From Myxococcota bacterium (GTDB lineage Bacteria > Myxococcota_A > UBA9160 > UBA4427), in assembly GCA_029243605.1 (NCBI GenBank), contig JAQWRT010000059.1, forward strand, positions 1 to 64,000: 64,000 nucleotides of DNA, given 5' to 3'. The number at the start of each line of letters is the position of its first letter. Within the stretch, counting starts at the first letter, position 1. The notes below the pieces were generated by a model. It was not told the DNA's origin. It made no database searches and was given only the letters and a program-made list of their open reading frames with translations. Positions 57,207-64,000 of this stretch are shown one piece after another. The translations under genes and the position numbers were made by a program.

Positions 57207-58670
57207 ATGACTCGGCGTCTCGAGAACAAACACGAGGGTCGGGGGAACCCCGCCCCACAAGCGGCCCCCTCCGGGGACACGCGTCTTTCCGGCCTTCCCC
57301 AGACCCGAGGGCTGGGAGCCGTCCGAGTCTGGCTACGAACCAGCGGGGTGGAACCCGGGATTCGGATCCTCGGCTGCTCTCTCGCCACCCTGCTGGGGAT
57401 TTTATACACCTCCCTGCACCGGCGAATCCGTCCCGGGCCGGCCTCGCTGGAGGACCCAAGCGAGGCCCTGCGACGCAGAGGCGAGCGCTGGGCCAGACTC
57501 CTGGGCTCCCTGCGCGGAGCCTACGTAAAAGCCGGCCAATTCGCGGCCAGCCGCCCGGATCTGATCCCCCCGGCGGCCACCGCTCCTCTCGCGACTCTGC
57601 GTGACCGGGTCCCCCCCCTGCCTCTGGCCCAGATTCAGGGCGTCATCGAGTCCGAGTTGGGGCAGCCCCTGCACCGGGCCTTCGCCGAGTTCGAGCCAAC
57701 GCCCCTCGGTGCCGCCTCCATTGCCCAGGTTCATCGCGCCACCCTCCCCGACGGCACCCCGGTGGTGGTCAAGGTCCAATACCCTTGGATCCAGGCCTCC
57801 CTGGCCGCGGACCTCAAACTTCTCCGGGCTCTGGCGCGGACCTTGCTCTGGCTGGGGGCGCGGGGGCGCTGGCGCGCGGACTTCGAGCGCTTCTTCGCCG
57901 AATTTTCCGAAGGGTTGGCCGACGAGTTGGACTTCACCCAGGAGGCCCGGGCCGCGGCGGAAATCGCCGAAAATCTCGCCGACGATCCAGCCATCCAAGT
58001 CCCCGAGATCGTCGCCGACCTCAGCCGCCGACGGGTCCTGACCATGGTCTACTGCCCCTGCATCGGCCTTTCCGACCGACCCGGACTCGAGGCCCTGGGA
58101 GTTCAGCCCAGCCAGATCGTCGAAATCCTGGCCCGGGCCTATGCGCGCCAAGTCTTCAAGGACGGCCTCTTCCACGCCGATCCCCACCCCGGCAACCTCT
58201 TCGTCATCGACGAGCCGGGCGCCCAGCAATCTCCCCGCGTCCTATTCGTCGACTTTGGCCTTCACCGAAGGCTTTCCCCTGAACTCCGCAACGAAATGCG
58301 CCTGGGGATCTTCGCCCTCATGCAGCGGGATCCGGATCGTTTCATCGAGCGCATGCAGGCCCTGGACATGATCGCCCCGGGCGCCGAGGCCGGTGTGCAC
58401 CAGGCGGTCTCGAGCATGCTCGAGAGAATCGCCAGCGAGGGGGGTAGCGAAGGACTCATGCAAGGCCCCGGCGGCCAAGTCCTGGGGCTCAAGGACGAGG
58501 CGAAGCGATTGCTCCAGGAGACGCCCGGGCTTCAGCTCCCGAACGACCTCCTTCTCTACGCCAAGACCCTCAGCTACCTCTTCGCCCTCTCTGAGGATCT
58601 CGCCCCCGAGGTCGATGTGATGAAGATTTCGGTGCCCTACCTGCTCGAATTCCTCGGTGGAAGGGACTGA
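57207..58670 (+). CDS. ABC1/UbiB-type atypical kinase
   Basis: 487 residues from ATG 57207. ABC1 family signature: GAYVKAGQFAASRPDLIPP (KxGQ), ASIAQVHRATLPDG, VVVKVQYPW, FHADPHPGNLF and LFVDFGLHRRLS. These ATPases support ubiquinone synthesis or lipid homeostasis. The upstream frame from 57069 is low-complexity and probably not translated. It is divergent from DUF1329 and convergent with argG; no ubiquinone gene is adjacent. Confidence 0.9.
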   Translation: MTRRLENKHEGRGNPAPQAAPSGDTRLSGLPQTRGLGAVRVWLRTSGVEPGIRILGCSLATLLGILYTSLHRRIRPGPASLEDPSEALRRRGERWARLLGSLRGAYVKAGQFAASRPDLIPPAATAPLATLRDRVPPLPLAQIQGVIESELGQPLHRAFAEFEPTPLGAASIAQVHRATLPDGTPVVVKVQYPWIQASLAADLKLLRALARTLLWLGARGRWRADFERFFAEFSEGLADELDFTQEARAAAEIAENLADDPAIQVPEIVADLSRRRVLTMVYCPCIGLSDRPGLEALGVQPSQIVEILARAYARQVFKDGLFHADPHPGNLFVIDEPGAQQSPRVLFVDFGLHRRLSPELRNEMRLGIFALMQRDPDRFIERMQALDMIAPGAEAGVHQAVSSMLERIASEGGSEGLMQGPGGQVLGLKDEAKRLLQETPGLQLPNDLLLYAKTLSYLFALSEDLAPEVDVMKISVPYLLEFLGGRD

Positions 58671-58685
58671 AGGCGCCGCTTCCGG

Positions 58686-59888
58686 CTAATCGTTGTGAGC
58701 GCCCAAACGAAGCCCCTGGAGCCGAATAAAGCCACCGGCATCGCGTTGATCGTAGGCGCCCATATCCTCCTCGAAGGTCACCAGATTTTCGGAATAGAGG
58801 GAAACCGGGGAGCGTCGCCCCTGGATCGTCACGTTGCCCTTGTAGAGTTTGACCCGAACGTCACCCGTGACATTTTCCTGGGATGCGTCAATCGCGGCGC
58901 GCATATAGTCCATCTCAGGCGCAAACCAGAAGCCGTTGTAGATCAACTCAGCGAAGCGCGGGGCCATCCGGTCGCGTTCGTGCATCACCTCGCGATCCAT
59001 CGTGATGGATTCCATGGCTCGATGGGCGGCATGGAGAACGGTTCCACCAGGAGTCTCGTAGACGCCCCGAGACTTCAAACCGACGAAGCGATTCTCAACC
59101 AAATCGACTCGGCCTACTCCGTGACGCCCGGCGATCAAATTGAGCTTCACGATCAAATCGGCGGGGGAGAGGGCCTCTCCGTCCAGAGCCGTGGCATTCC
59201 CCTTCTCGAAGGAGATCACCAGTTCCTCCACCTCGTCGGGGGCCAATTCCGGCGCCACCGTCGTGATGAACATTTCTTCCTCGGGCGCCGTCCAGGGATC
59301 TTCGAGAATCCCTCCCTCGTAGGAAACGTGCATGAGGTTTCGGTCCATCGAATAGGGCTTGGCCACCGAGGCGGTGATGGGGATATCGTATTTCTGGGCG
59401 TACGCGATGCAATCGCTGCGAGAGCGCAGGTCCCATTCTCGCCAGGGAGCGATCACCTCGAGTTCCGGCGCCAGCGCCCGGAATCCGAGTTCGAAGCGAA
59501 CCTGGTCGTTCCCCTTGCCCGTCGCCCCATGGGCCACGGCGTCGCATCCTGTGGCCCGAGCGACCTCGACATGATGCTTGGCGATCAGCGGGCGAGCGAG
59601 TGCGGTTCCCAACAGGTAAACGCCCTCGTAGACCGCGGCTCCCCTGATGGCCGGGTAGACGTAGTCCCGGGCAAACTCCTCCCGGAGGTCCTTCACAACA
59701 CAATCGACGGCGCCCGTGGCCGCGGCCTTCTCGTCGAGACCGGAGAGTTCCTCTTCCTGTCCCACGTCGGCGCAGTAGGCAACGACTTCGCAGTCGTACT
59801 CCTCGATGAGCCAGCGCAGAATGACCGAGGTGTCGAGCCCGCCGCTGTAGGCGAGACAAACCCGGTTCACGGAATCCTTTCGAGCCAT
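58686..59888 (-). CDS. argG: Argininosuccinate synthase
   Basis: Joins citrulline and aspartate using ATP. 400 residues from ATG 59888, with AAGGAGG upstream. N-type ATP motif [29 protein letters not shown], and [19 protein letters not shown], all diagnostic. Separated from argF by the chaperone pair, unlike the usual argF-argG contact. A six-base-pair hairpin (59909-59923) lies in the leader. Confidence 0.97.
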   Translation of the reverse strand: MARKDSVNRVCLAYSGGLDTSVILRWLIEEYDCEVVAYCADVGQEEELSGLDEKAAATGAVDCVVKDLREEFARDYVYPAIRGAAVYEGVYLLGTALARPLIAKHHVEVARATGCDAVAHGATGKGNDQVRFELGFRALAPELEVIAPWREWDLRSRSDCIAYAQKYDIPITASVAKPYSMDRNLMHVSYEGGILEDPWTAPEEEMFITTVAPELAPDEVEELVISFEKGNATALDGEALSPADLIVKLNLIAGRHGVGRVDLVENRFVGLKSRGVYETPGGTVLHAAHRAMESITMDREVMHERDRMAPRFAELIYNGFWFAPEMDYMRAAIDASQENVTGDVRVKLYKGNVTIQGRRSPVSLYSENLVTFEEDMGAYDQRDAGGFIRLQGLRLGAHND

Positions 59889-59996
59889 GGGTAACCTCCT
59901 TGGGAGCCTCAGGCCTTGCCTGAAAGCTCGTGGAGGCGGGAGTCTACCCACTCATCCGAATTTTTCACCCAGGATTTAGCCGGGAAAAGTCTCGTC

Positions 59997-61568
59997 TCAG
60001 CCCTTGAAGGCCAGCTCCAATCGGGTGTTTTCCTCGATAATCAGGTCCACCTCCTCGCCGGAGAGCGAACTCTTGGAGTTGACGGTGATCGACTGCTCAC
60101 GTCCCGTGGCCAGATCCCTGGCCGAGACGCTGACGATCCCGCTCGAGTCGATATCGAAACCCACCTCGATCTCGGGCTCCCCCTTGGGAGCGGGCGGGAT
60201 TCCCGAGAGTACGAATTCGCCGAGCAGGTCATTCTCCAGGGCCTGCTCGTTTTCTCCCTGGAACACCCGAATTTTCACCGCGGCCTGATCGTCCCGGGTC
60301 GTGGTGAAGAGATGGGACTTATTCACGGGGACGGTGGTATTGCGTTCGATGAGGCGTGCAAAATGACCGCCGTAGGTACTGATGCCCAGGGAGAGCGGAG
60401 TGACATCGAGCAAGAGGACGTCCTGGGTGCCATCCACCAGGGCACTGCCCTGGATAGCGGCTCCCAGGGCGACGACCTCGTCCGGGTTGACTCCCTTATG
60501 AGGCCGCTGGCCGAAATAATTCGCCACCGCCTGCTGAACCATCGGCATGCGGGATTGGCCCCCAACGACCACCACGTGATCGATCTCATCGGCACTCAGA
60601 CCTGCGTCCTTCACACAGAGCTGAACGCTTTCCAAGGTGCCCTCGACGATATCTTCGACCAGGGACTCGAGTTCGTCTCGCCGAATCTCGCAGGTCAAAT
60701 GACAAGGGCCTTCGGCGTCGGAGCCAAGGAAGGGCAGGTTGATTTCCGCCACCTCCCTCAGAGAGAGTGTGCACTTCGCCTTTTCTGCTGCGTCCTTGAG
60801 CCGCTGCATGGCGACTGAGTCGCCCTTCAGGTCGATCCCCGTGTCCTTCTCGAATCCGTCCAGAAGGTGGTCAACGATTCGACAATCGAAATCCTCTCCT
60901 CCCAGAAACGTATTTCCCGCAGTCGCCAGAACCTCAACAACCCCCGCGGACATCTCAAGGATGGACATGTCGAATGTTCCGCCACCCAAATCATAGATCG
61001 CGATTTTTTCTTCTTCTTCTCGGCCCATTCCATAAGCGAGGGCTGCGGCGGCGGGCTCATTGATGATTCGGAGAACATCCAGCCCCGCGATCCGCCCTGC
61101 ATCCCGGGTCGATTGCCTCTGGGCGTCGTTGAAATAGGCGGGAACGGTAATCACCGCCGCGTCCACGCTCTCGCCCAGATAGGCCTCGGCGACCTTCTTC
61201 ATCTCTTGGAGAATCGTCGCCGAGATCTCGGAACACGTAAAAATCCTGTCGGCGACCCGGATCCGGGGGTCCGAATGCGGCCCTTCCAGAATCTCATAGG
61301 GGTAGAGCCCCCTGGAACGCTGAACTTCCACCGAGTCGAAGCGCCGGCCGATCAGCCTCTTGGCCGCGAATACCGTATTTTTCGCATTGGTAATGGCTTG
61401 CCGTTTCGCGCGGTAGCCCACGAGATACTCGCACTCGGACGCAATTGCGAAAACCGAGGGGGTCGTCTTGTACCCCCCCGCGTTGGGGATCACCACGGGC
61501 TGGCCGTCATCCACCACCGCAACGCAGGAATTTGTCGTCCCGAGATCGATGCCGATCACCCTACCCAC
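59997..61568 (-). CDS. Hsp70 chaperone lacking the C-terminal lid
   Basis: 523 residues. Complete nucleotide-binding domain: VIGIDLGTTNSCVAV, PAYFNDAQRQSTRDAG, IINEPAAAALAYG, YDLGGGTFDMSIL, VVVVGGQSRMPMV. The substrate-binding beta domain is present (LGISTYGGHFARLIERNTTV, VRVFQGEN-like IRVFQGEN). It stops after ISLSGEEVDLIIEENTRLE, the start of the lid's first helix, so about 110 residues of DnaK's lid are missing. The stop is clean, with no room for a frameshifted lid before argG. Start overlaps the J-domain gene by eight bases, so it works with that partner. Not the housekeeping DnaK. Confidence 0.9.
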   Translation of the reverse strand: MGRVIGIDLGTTNSCVAVVDDGQPVVIPNAGGYKTTPSVFAIASECEYLVGYRAKRQAITNAKNTVFAAKRLIGRRFDSVEVQRSRGLYPYEILEGPHSDPRIRVADRIFTCSEISATILQEMKKVAEAYLGESVDAAVITVPAYFNDAQRQSTRDAGRIAGLDVLRIINEPAAAALAYGMGREEEEKIAIYDLGGGTFDMSILEMSAGVVEVLATAGNTFLGGEDFDCRIVDHLLDGFEKDTGIDLKGDSVAMQRLKDAAEKAKCTLSLREVAEINLPFLGSDAEGPCHLTCEIRRDELESLVEDIVEGTLESVQLCVKDAGLSADEIDHVVVVGGQSRMPMVQQAVANYFGQRPHKGVNPDEVVALGAAIQGSALVDGTQDVLLLDVTPLSLGISTYGGHFARLIERNTTVPVNKSHLFTTTRDDQAAVKIRVFQGENEQALENDLLGEFVLSGIPPAPKGEPEIEVGFDIDSSGIVSVSARDLATGREQSITVNSKSSLSGEEVDLIIEENTRLELAFKG

Positions 61569-62805
61569 GGCTCACTCCCTGGCTAAGGCCTCGCGCGGCC
61601 AGGCCATCCAGGCCTCGCCGTGCCTCGCGATCCAGGGGATCTCTCTCAAGAGCCAACTCGAACTCCCGGCGAGCGTGACCCGTATGCCCCTTGGCGGCGT
61701 GAACTCGAGCCAGAGTGGTGTGATGCCGGGCAACCTCGGGGCTTCTTTCCACGGAAACCCGGGCAAAGGCCAGCGCTCGGCGAAGGTCGTTGCACGCAAG
61801 CGCCACCGAAGCGCCGCGTTCGTAGAGCGCTGCATCTCCGGGTTCCTCGGCGATCATTCCCTCGATGCTCTTGAGCATGACCGCCAATTCCTCGGCGCTT
61901 CTTCCCGTAATCACCTCTAAATCGTCGCGGCTAGGCGCCGCTGCCCCCTGCTCGATGCGACGAAGCATCTCCCGAAGAGAGATTCGATAGCCAAGGTTGC
62001 CCGGGTCGAAGACCACGGCCATTCGAAGGTTCGCCGAAGCCTCGTCGGCACGCCCCTCCCTCTCGGCGATCTGGGCCGCATCGAAAAAAGACTCGGCTTT
62101 CTTACTCCGTTCCTCGAGCACAGGTCGAGGGACGGTGTGGAGAGTGCGCTGCTCAAGTCGCCTCAACTTTTCGAAGCCAGCCTCCTCACCGGCAGCCTGG
62201 GTGGGCCGAGGGCTGGAACTCGCGTCCAGTTCGTTTTCCGAAGATCGCGAATTCTCTTTTCCCGGCCGGGTGAGCGCTTCGTACGCGCCGAGAATCGTCT
62301 TGAAGATCAGGGATAGACGCTCGCCCCAAGCGCCGAGTTCGGCCCGAAAAAATCGATCCGGGTGAAATTCCCGGGAGAGTCGAAAATAAGCTTGCTTGAT
62401 CGCGCGCTGATCCGCCCCGGCGTCGATGCCGAGGATCTGGTGGTAGGTCCCGCCCAAGCGCGATTCGAACTCGATCACCCGGTTCTGGGTTTTGGCGTCG
62501 ACCCCCAACGCCGTGGTGGTGGAGGTGGTGGAGGTGGTGGAGGTGGTCGTATTGGGGCTGCCCGAGGCCACGGCGCCGGCCACGGTTTGCACGGCGCCCG
62601 CATCGAGCCATCGCGACAAACAGGCTTCGGCCCATTCCGGGGCGAACCCCGACGATTCGACGAGGAGTTCCCAGGGCGTGGAGCCGTCCAGCCGGGAGAG
62701 CAGGAAGGCCTCCTCCGGGCTCAGTTCCATCTGGGTCGCGTCAAATCCTGGCGCAGGGCGTAAAACACCCCTCGCCTCTGGTTCGCCGTCGTTTCGTCGG
62801 GACAT
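61561..62805 (-). CDS. J-domain/TPR co-chaperone paired with the lidless Hsp70
   Basis: 414 residues. N-terminal about 75 residues look like a small helical domain (MELSPEEAFLLSRLDGSTPW). A Thr/Ser-rich linker (about 85-99) follows, then an internal J domain at about 118-180 with HPD at 148-150 (FRLSREFHPDRFF). The rest is helical, with TPR-like repeats (DEASANLRMAVVFDPGNLGY, and a C-terminal one ending LERDPLDREARRG). The HPD motif means it can stimulate Hsp70 ATPase. Client unknown. Confidence 0.85.
   Translation of the reverse strand: MSRRNDGEPEARGVLRPAPGFDATQMELSPEEAFLLSRLDGSTPWELLVESSGFAPEWAEACLSRWLDAGAVQTVAGAVASGSPNTTTSTTSTTSTTTALGVDAKTQNRVIEFESRLGGTYHQILGIDAGADQRAIKQAYFRLSREFHPDRFFRAELGAWGERLSLIFKTILGAYEALTRPGKENSRSSENELDASSSPRPTQAAGEEAGFEKLRRLEQRTLHTVPRPVLEERSKKAESFFDAAQIAEREGRADEASANLRMAVVFDPGNLGYRISLREMLRRIEQGAAAPSRDDLEVITGRSAEELAVMLKSIEGMIAEEPGDAALYERGASVALACNDLRRALAFARVSVERSPEVARHHTTLARVHAAKGHTGHARREFELALERDPLDREARRGLDGLAARGLSQGVSRG
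62513..62548. repeat. GGTGGTGGA-type microsatellite in the J-domain gene
   Basis: About four tandem nine-base units of GGTGGTGGA, in frame, encoding the Thr/Ser linker (TTTSTTSTTSTTT). Copy-number change would alter linker length without shifting the frame. Confidence 0.85.
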
Positions 62806-63032
62806 CCGACCTCCAGGGGGCTTAAATCCGAGAATCCCCTACCCCATTCCATCGGACGTTCGAGCCGAAAACTGAGGCTCCCCTCGTCTCAGGCCGGGCC
62901 CAGGCCCAGCAAAATCCCTCCAGGCGCCCGCAAACCCCCGCTGGCCATCCCCACCGGGGCTCTTCGGGACGGGTCGCCGGTGCCCAGGACCGCCTTCTCA
63001 GGCGCCCCGGGTTCCCCCTCGGGGCAATCGGC

Positions 63033-63962
63033 CTACTCCACGCCTTCGGGTCGCATGACGCGCTCGAGGATTGCCTTCTGGGCGTGGAGACGATTTTCAG
63101 CTTGCTCGTAGATCAAGCTCCGATCGCCGTCGAGCAGCTCGCCCGTGATCTCCTCCTCCCGATGCGCCGGCAAACAGTGCATCAGCCAGGCCTTGGGGGC
63201 GCGCGCGACGAGTTGCCGGTTCACCTGATAGGGGGCAAAGACCCTTCGCCGCTCCTCGGCCTCCTCCTCCTGGCCCATGCTGGTCCAGGTATCGGTGTAG
63301 ATGAAATCGGCCCCTTCCACTGCGAACTCGGGATCTTCGAACCAGTTGATCTCGGCCCCACTCACCGCGCCGAGTTCCGCCGCCTTCTCGTCGACCCAGG
63401 CGGGGATTCGGTGACTGCTGGGCGTAGCCACCCGACACCGCATCCCAAGCACCGCGGCCAGTAGAACCAATGAACTCGCGACGTTATTGCCGTCGCCGAC
63501 ATAGCAGAGCGTGGCGTCCCTCGGGTTCATGACGTCGGCGATCGTCTGCAGGTCGGCCATCGCCTGGCACGGGTGCAGGCGATCCGTCAATCCGTTGATC
63601 ACGGGAATCGCTGCGTACTCGGCCAACTGTTCCACCAATTCGTGACTGAACGTTCGCGCCATCAAGCCATCGATCCATCGCGAGAGATTCAGAGCCACAT
63701 CCAGGGGACTCTCCCGGGTACCGATCCCCACCTGGTCTGGGCGCAAAACGATCGCGTGCCCACCGAGTTGAGCCATCCCGGCCTCGAAAGTCACATGGGT
63801 GCGCAAGGAGGGCTTCTCAAAATACATGGCGAGAGTTCGCCCCTGCAGAGTCTGCGGCCGTTGGCCGGCCCTGTGGAGGCTGCGCAATTGCCGAGCGCGA
63901 GCGAGCAGACCCAACAACTCCTCGGCGGACCAGTCGGCGACAGTCAGAAAATCTTTCGGCAT
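63033..63962 (-). CDS. argF: Ornithine carbamoyltransferase
   Basis: Forms citrulline from ornithine and carbamoyl phosphate. 309 residues; carbamoyl-phosphate motif FEKPSLRTHVTFE, HPCQAMADLQT, and ornithine motif HCLPAHREEE. The region 62806-63032 separates it from the J-domain gene and has only a weak hairpin (CTGAG/CTCAG then TTTT). The window ends 38 bases upstream of its start, so its promoter may be outside. Confidence 0.96.
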   Translation of the reverse strand: MPKDFLTVADWSAEELLGLLARARQLRSLHRAGQRPQTLQGRTLAMYFEKPSLRTHVTFEAGMAQLGGHAIVLRPDQVGIGTRESPLDVALNLSRWIDGLMARTFSHELVEQLAEYAAIPVINGLTDRLHPCQAMADLQTIADVMNPRDATLCYVGDGNNVASSLVLLAAVLGMRCRVATPSSHRIPAWVDEKAAELGAVSGAEINWFEDPEFAVEGADFIYTDTWTSMGQEEEAEERRRVFAPYQVNRQLVARAPKAWLMHCLPAHREEEITGELLDGDRSLIYEQAENRLHAQKAILERVMRPEGVE

Positions 63963-64000
63963 TTCGAGTCGTTTCCCAGGCTGTAAAGACTTCGGGTCAG

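Overview
The window is a high-GC chromosomal segment of a Gram-negative bacterium. The markers are BamA, a Skp/OmpH chaperone, LolD with a LolC/E-type permease, lipoproteins and a type IV prepilin peptidase. The mix (DUF370/RemA beside gmk, a DUF4388 protein, YicC, an MJ0042-type zinc ribbon fused to a receiver domain, DUF1329 plus Ycf48-like proteins, 2-oxoacid:ferredoxin oxidoreductase) fits the old 'Deltaproteobacteria', such as Myxococcota or related uncultured lineages. That placement is inference from gene content; no rRNA is present. I see no insertion sequence, prophage, integron or CRISPR array.

Layout, left to right. (1) 1-9,200, all minus strand: a truncated AlkB-type hydrocarbon monooxygenase at the edge, a bifunctional-type Rel (p)ppGpp enzyme, gmk, remA-like, yicC, skp and bamA. 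(2) 9,300-17,900, minus: lolD, a long LolC/E permease, prfB with the classical +1 frameshift, ybeY, a phoH broken by an amber codon, a DUF4388 protein and a large TPR/zinc-ribbon membrane protein. (3) 18,000-28,600: rpsT (plus), then a minus block holA, zinc-ribbon/receiver protein, M17-N-like protein, nusB, ribH, ribD, nrdR, glyA, fabF, acpP, fabD, rpmF and yceD. (4) 28,700-35,200: gltX and tRNA-Gln (plus), pilD, an ABC-2 transporter pair and a membrane-anchored repeat protein (minus), tRNA-Glu and a DEDDh exonuclease (plus). (5) 35,200-44,300, minus: a DPRD-repeat protein, an ECF-like sigma factor, a lipoprotein, ppdK with a lysine-rich tail, glyS, recO, a RodZ-like protein and a TPR lipoprotein. 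(6) 44,600-52,400: korAB (plus) convergent with aspS-mdh-sucC-sucD (minus). (7) 52,700-64,000: a diguanylate cyclase, a Ycf48-like lipoprotein and DUF1329 (minus), an ABC1/UbiB kinase (plus), then argF, a J-domain/TPR protein, a lidless Hsp70 and argG (minus).

Several groups make functional sense. Skp, BamA and Lol genes build the outer membrane. fabD-acpP-fabF with rpmF-yceD is the conserved fatty-acid cluster, but without plsX, fabH or fabG. nrdR-ribD-ribH-nusB is the usual riboflavin/nusB run, without ribE or ribBA. korAB, sucCD and mdh form half a TCA cycle using ferredoxin instead of NAD at the 2-oxoglutarate step. argF and argG flank a chaperone pair.

Readable sigma70-type promoters (TTGnnA-like box, 17-base spacer, TAGAAT or TAGTAT) precede rel, bamA, rpsT and tRNA-Gln. 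Many genes start with GTG or TTG, and two (phoH, holA) seem to need CTG. The most notable items are the phoH amber codon exactly at the Walker B glutamate, the lidless Hsp70 with its J/TPR partner, the extended Lol permease and BamA, the basic repeat tail on PPDK, and the partial AlkB gene with no stop inside the window.
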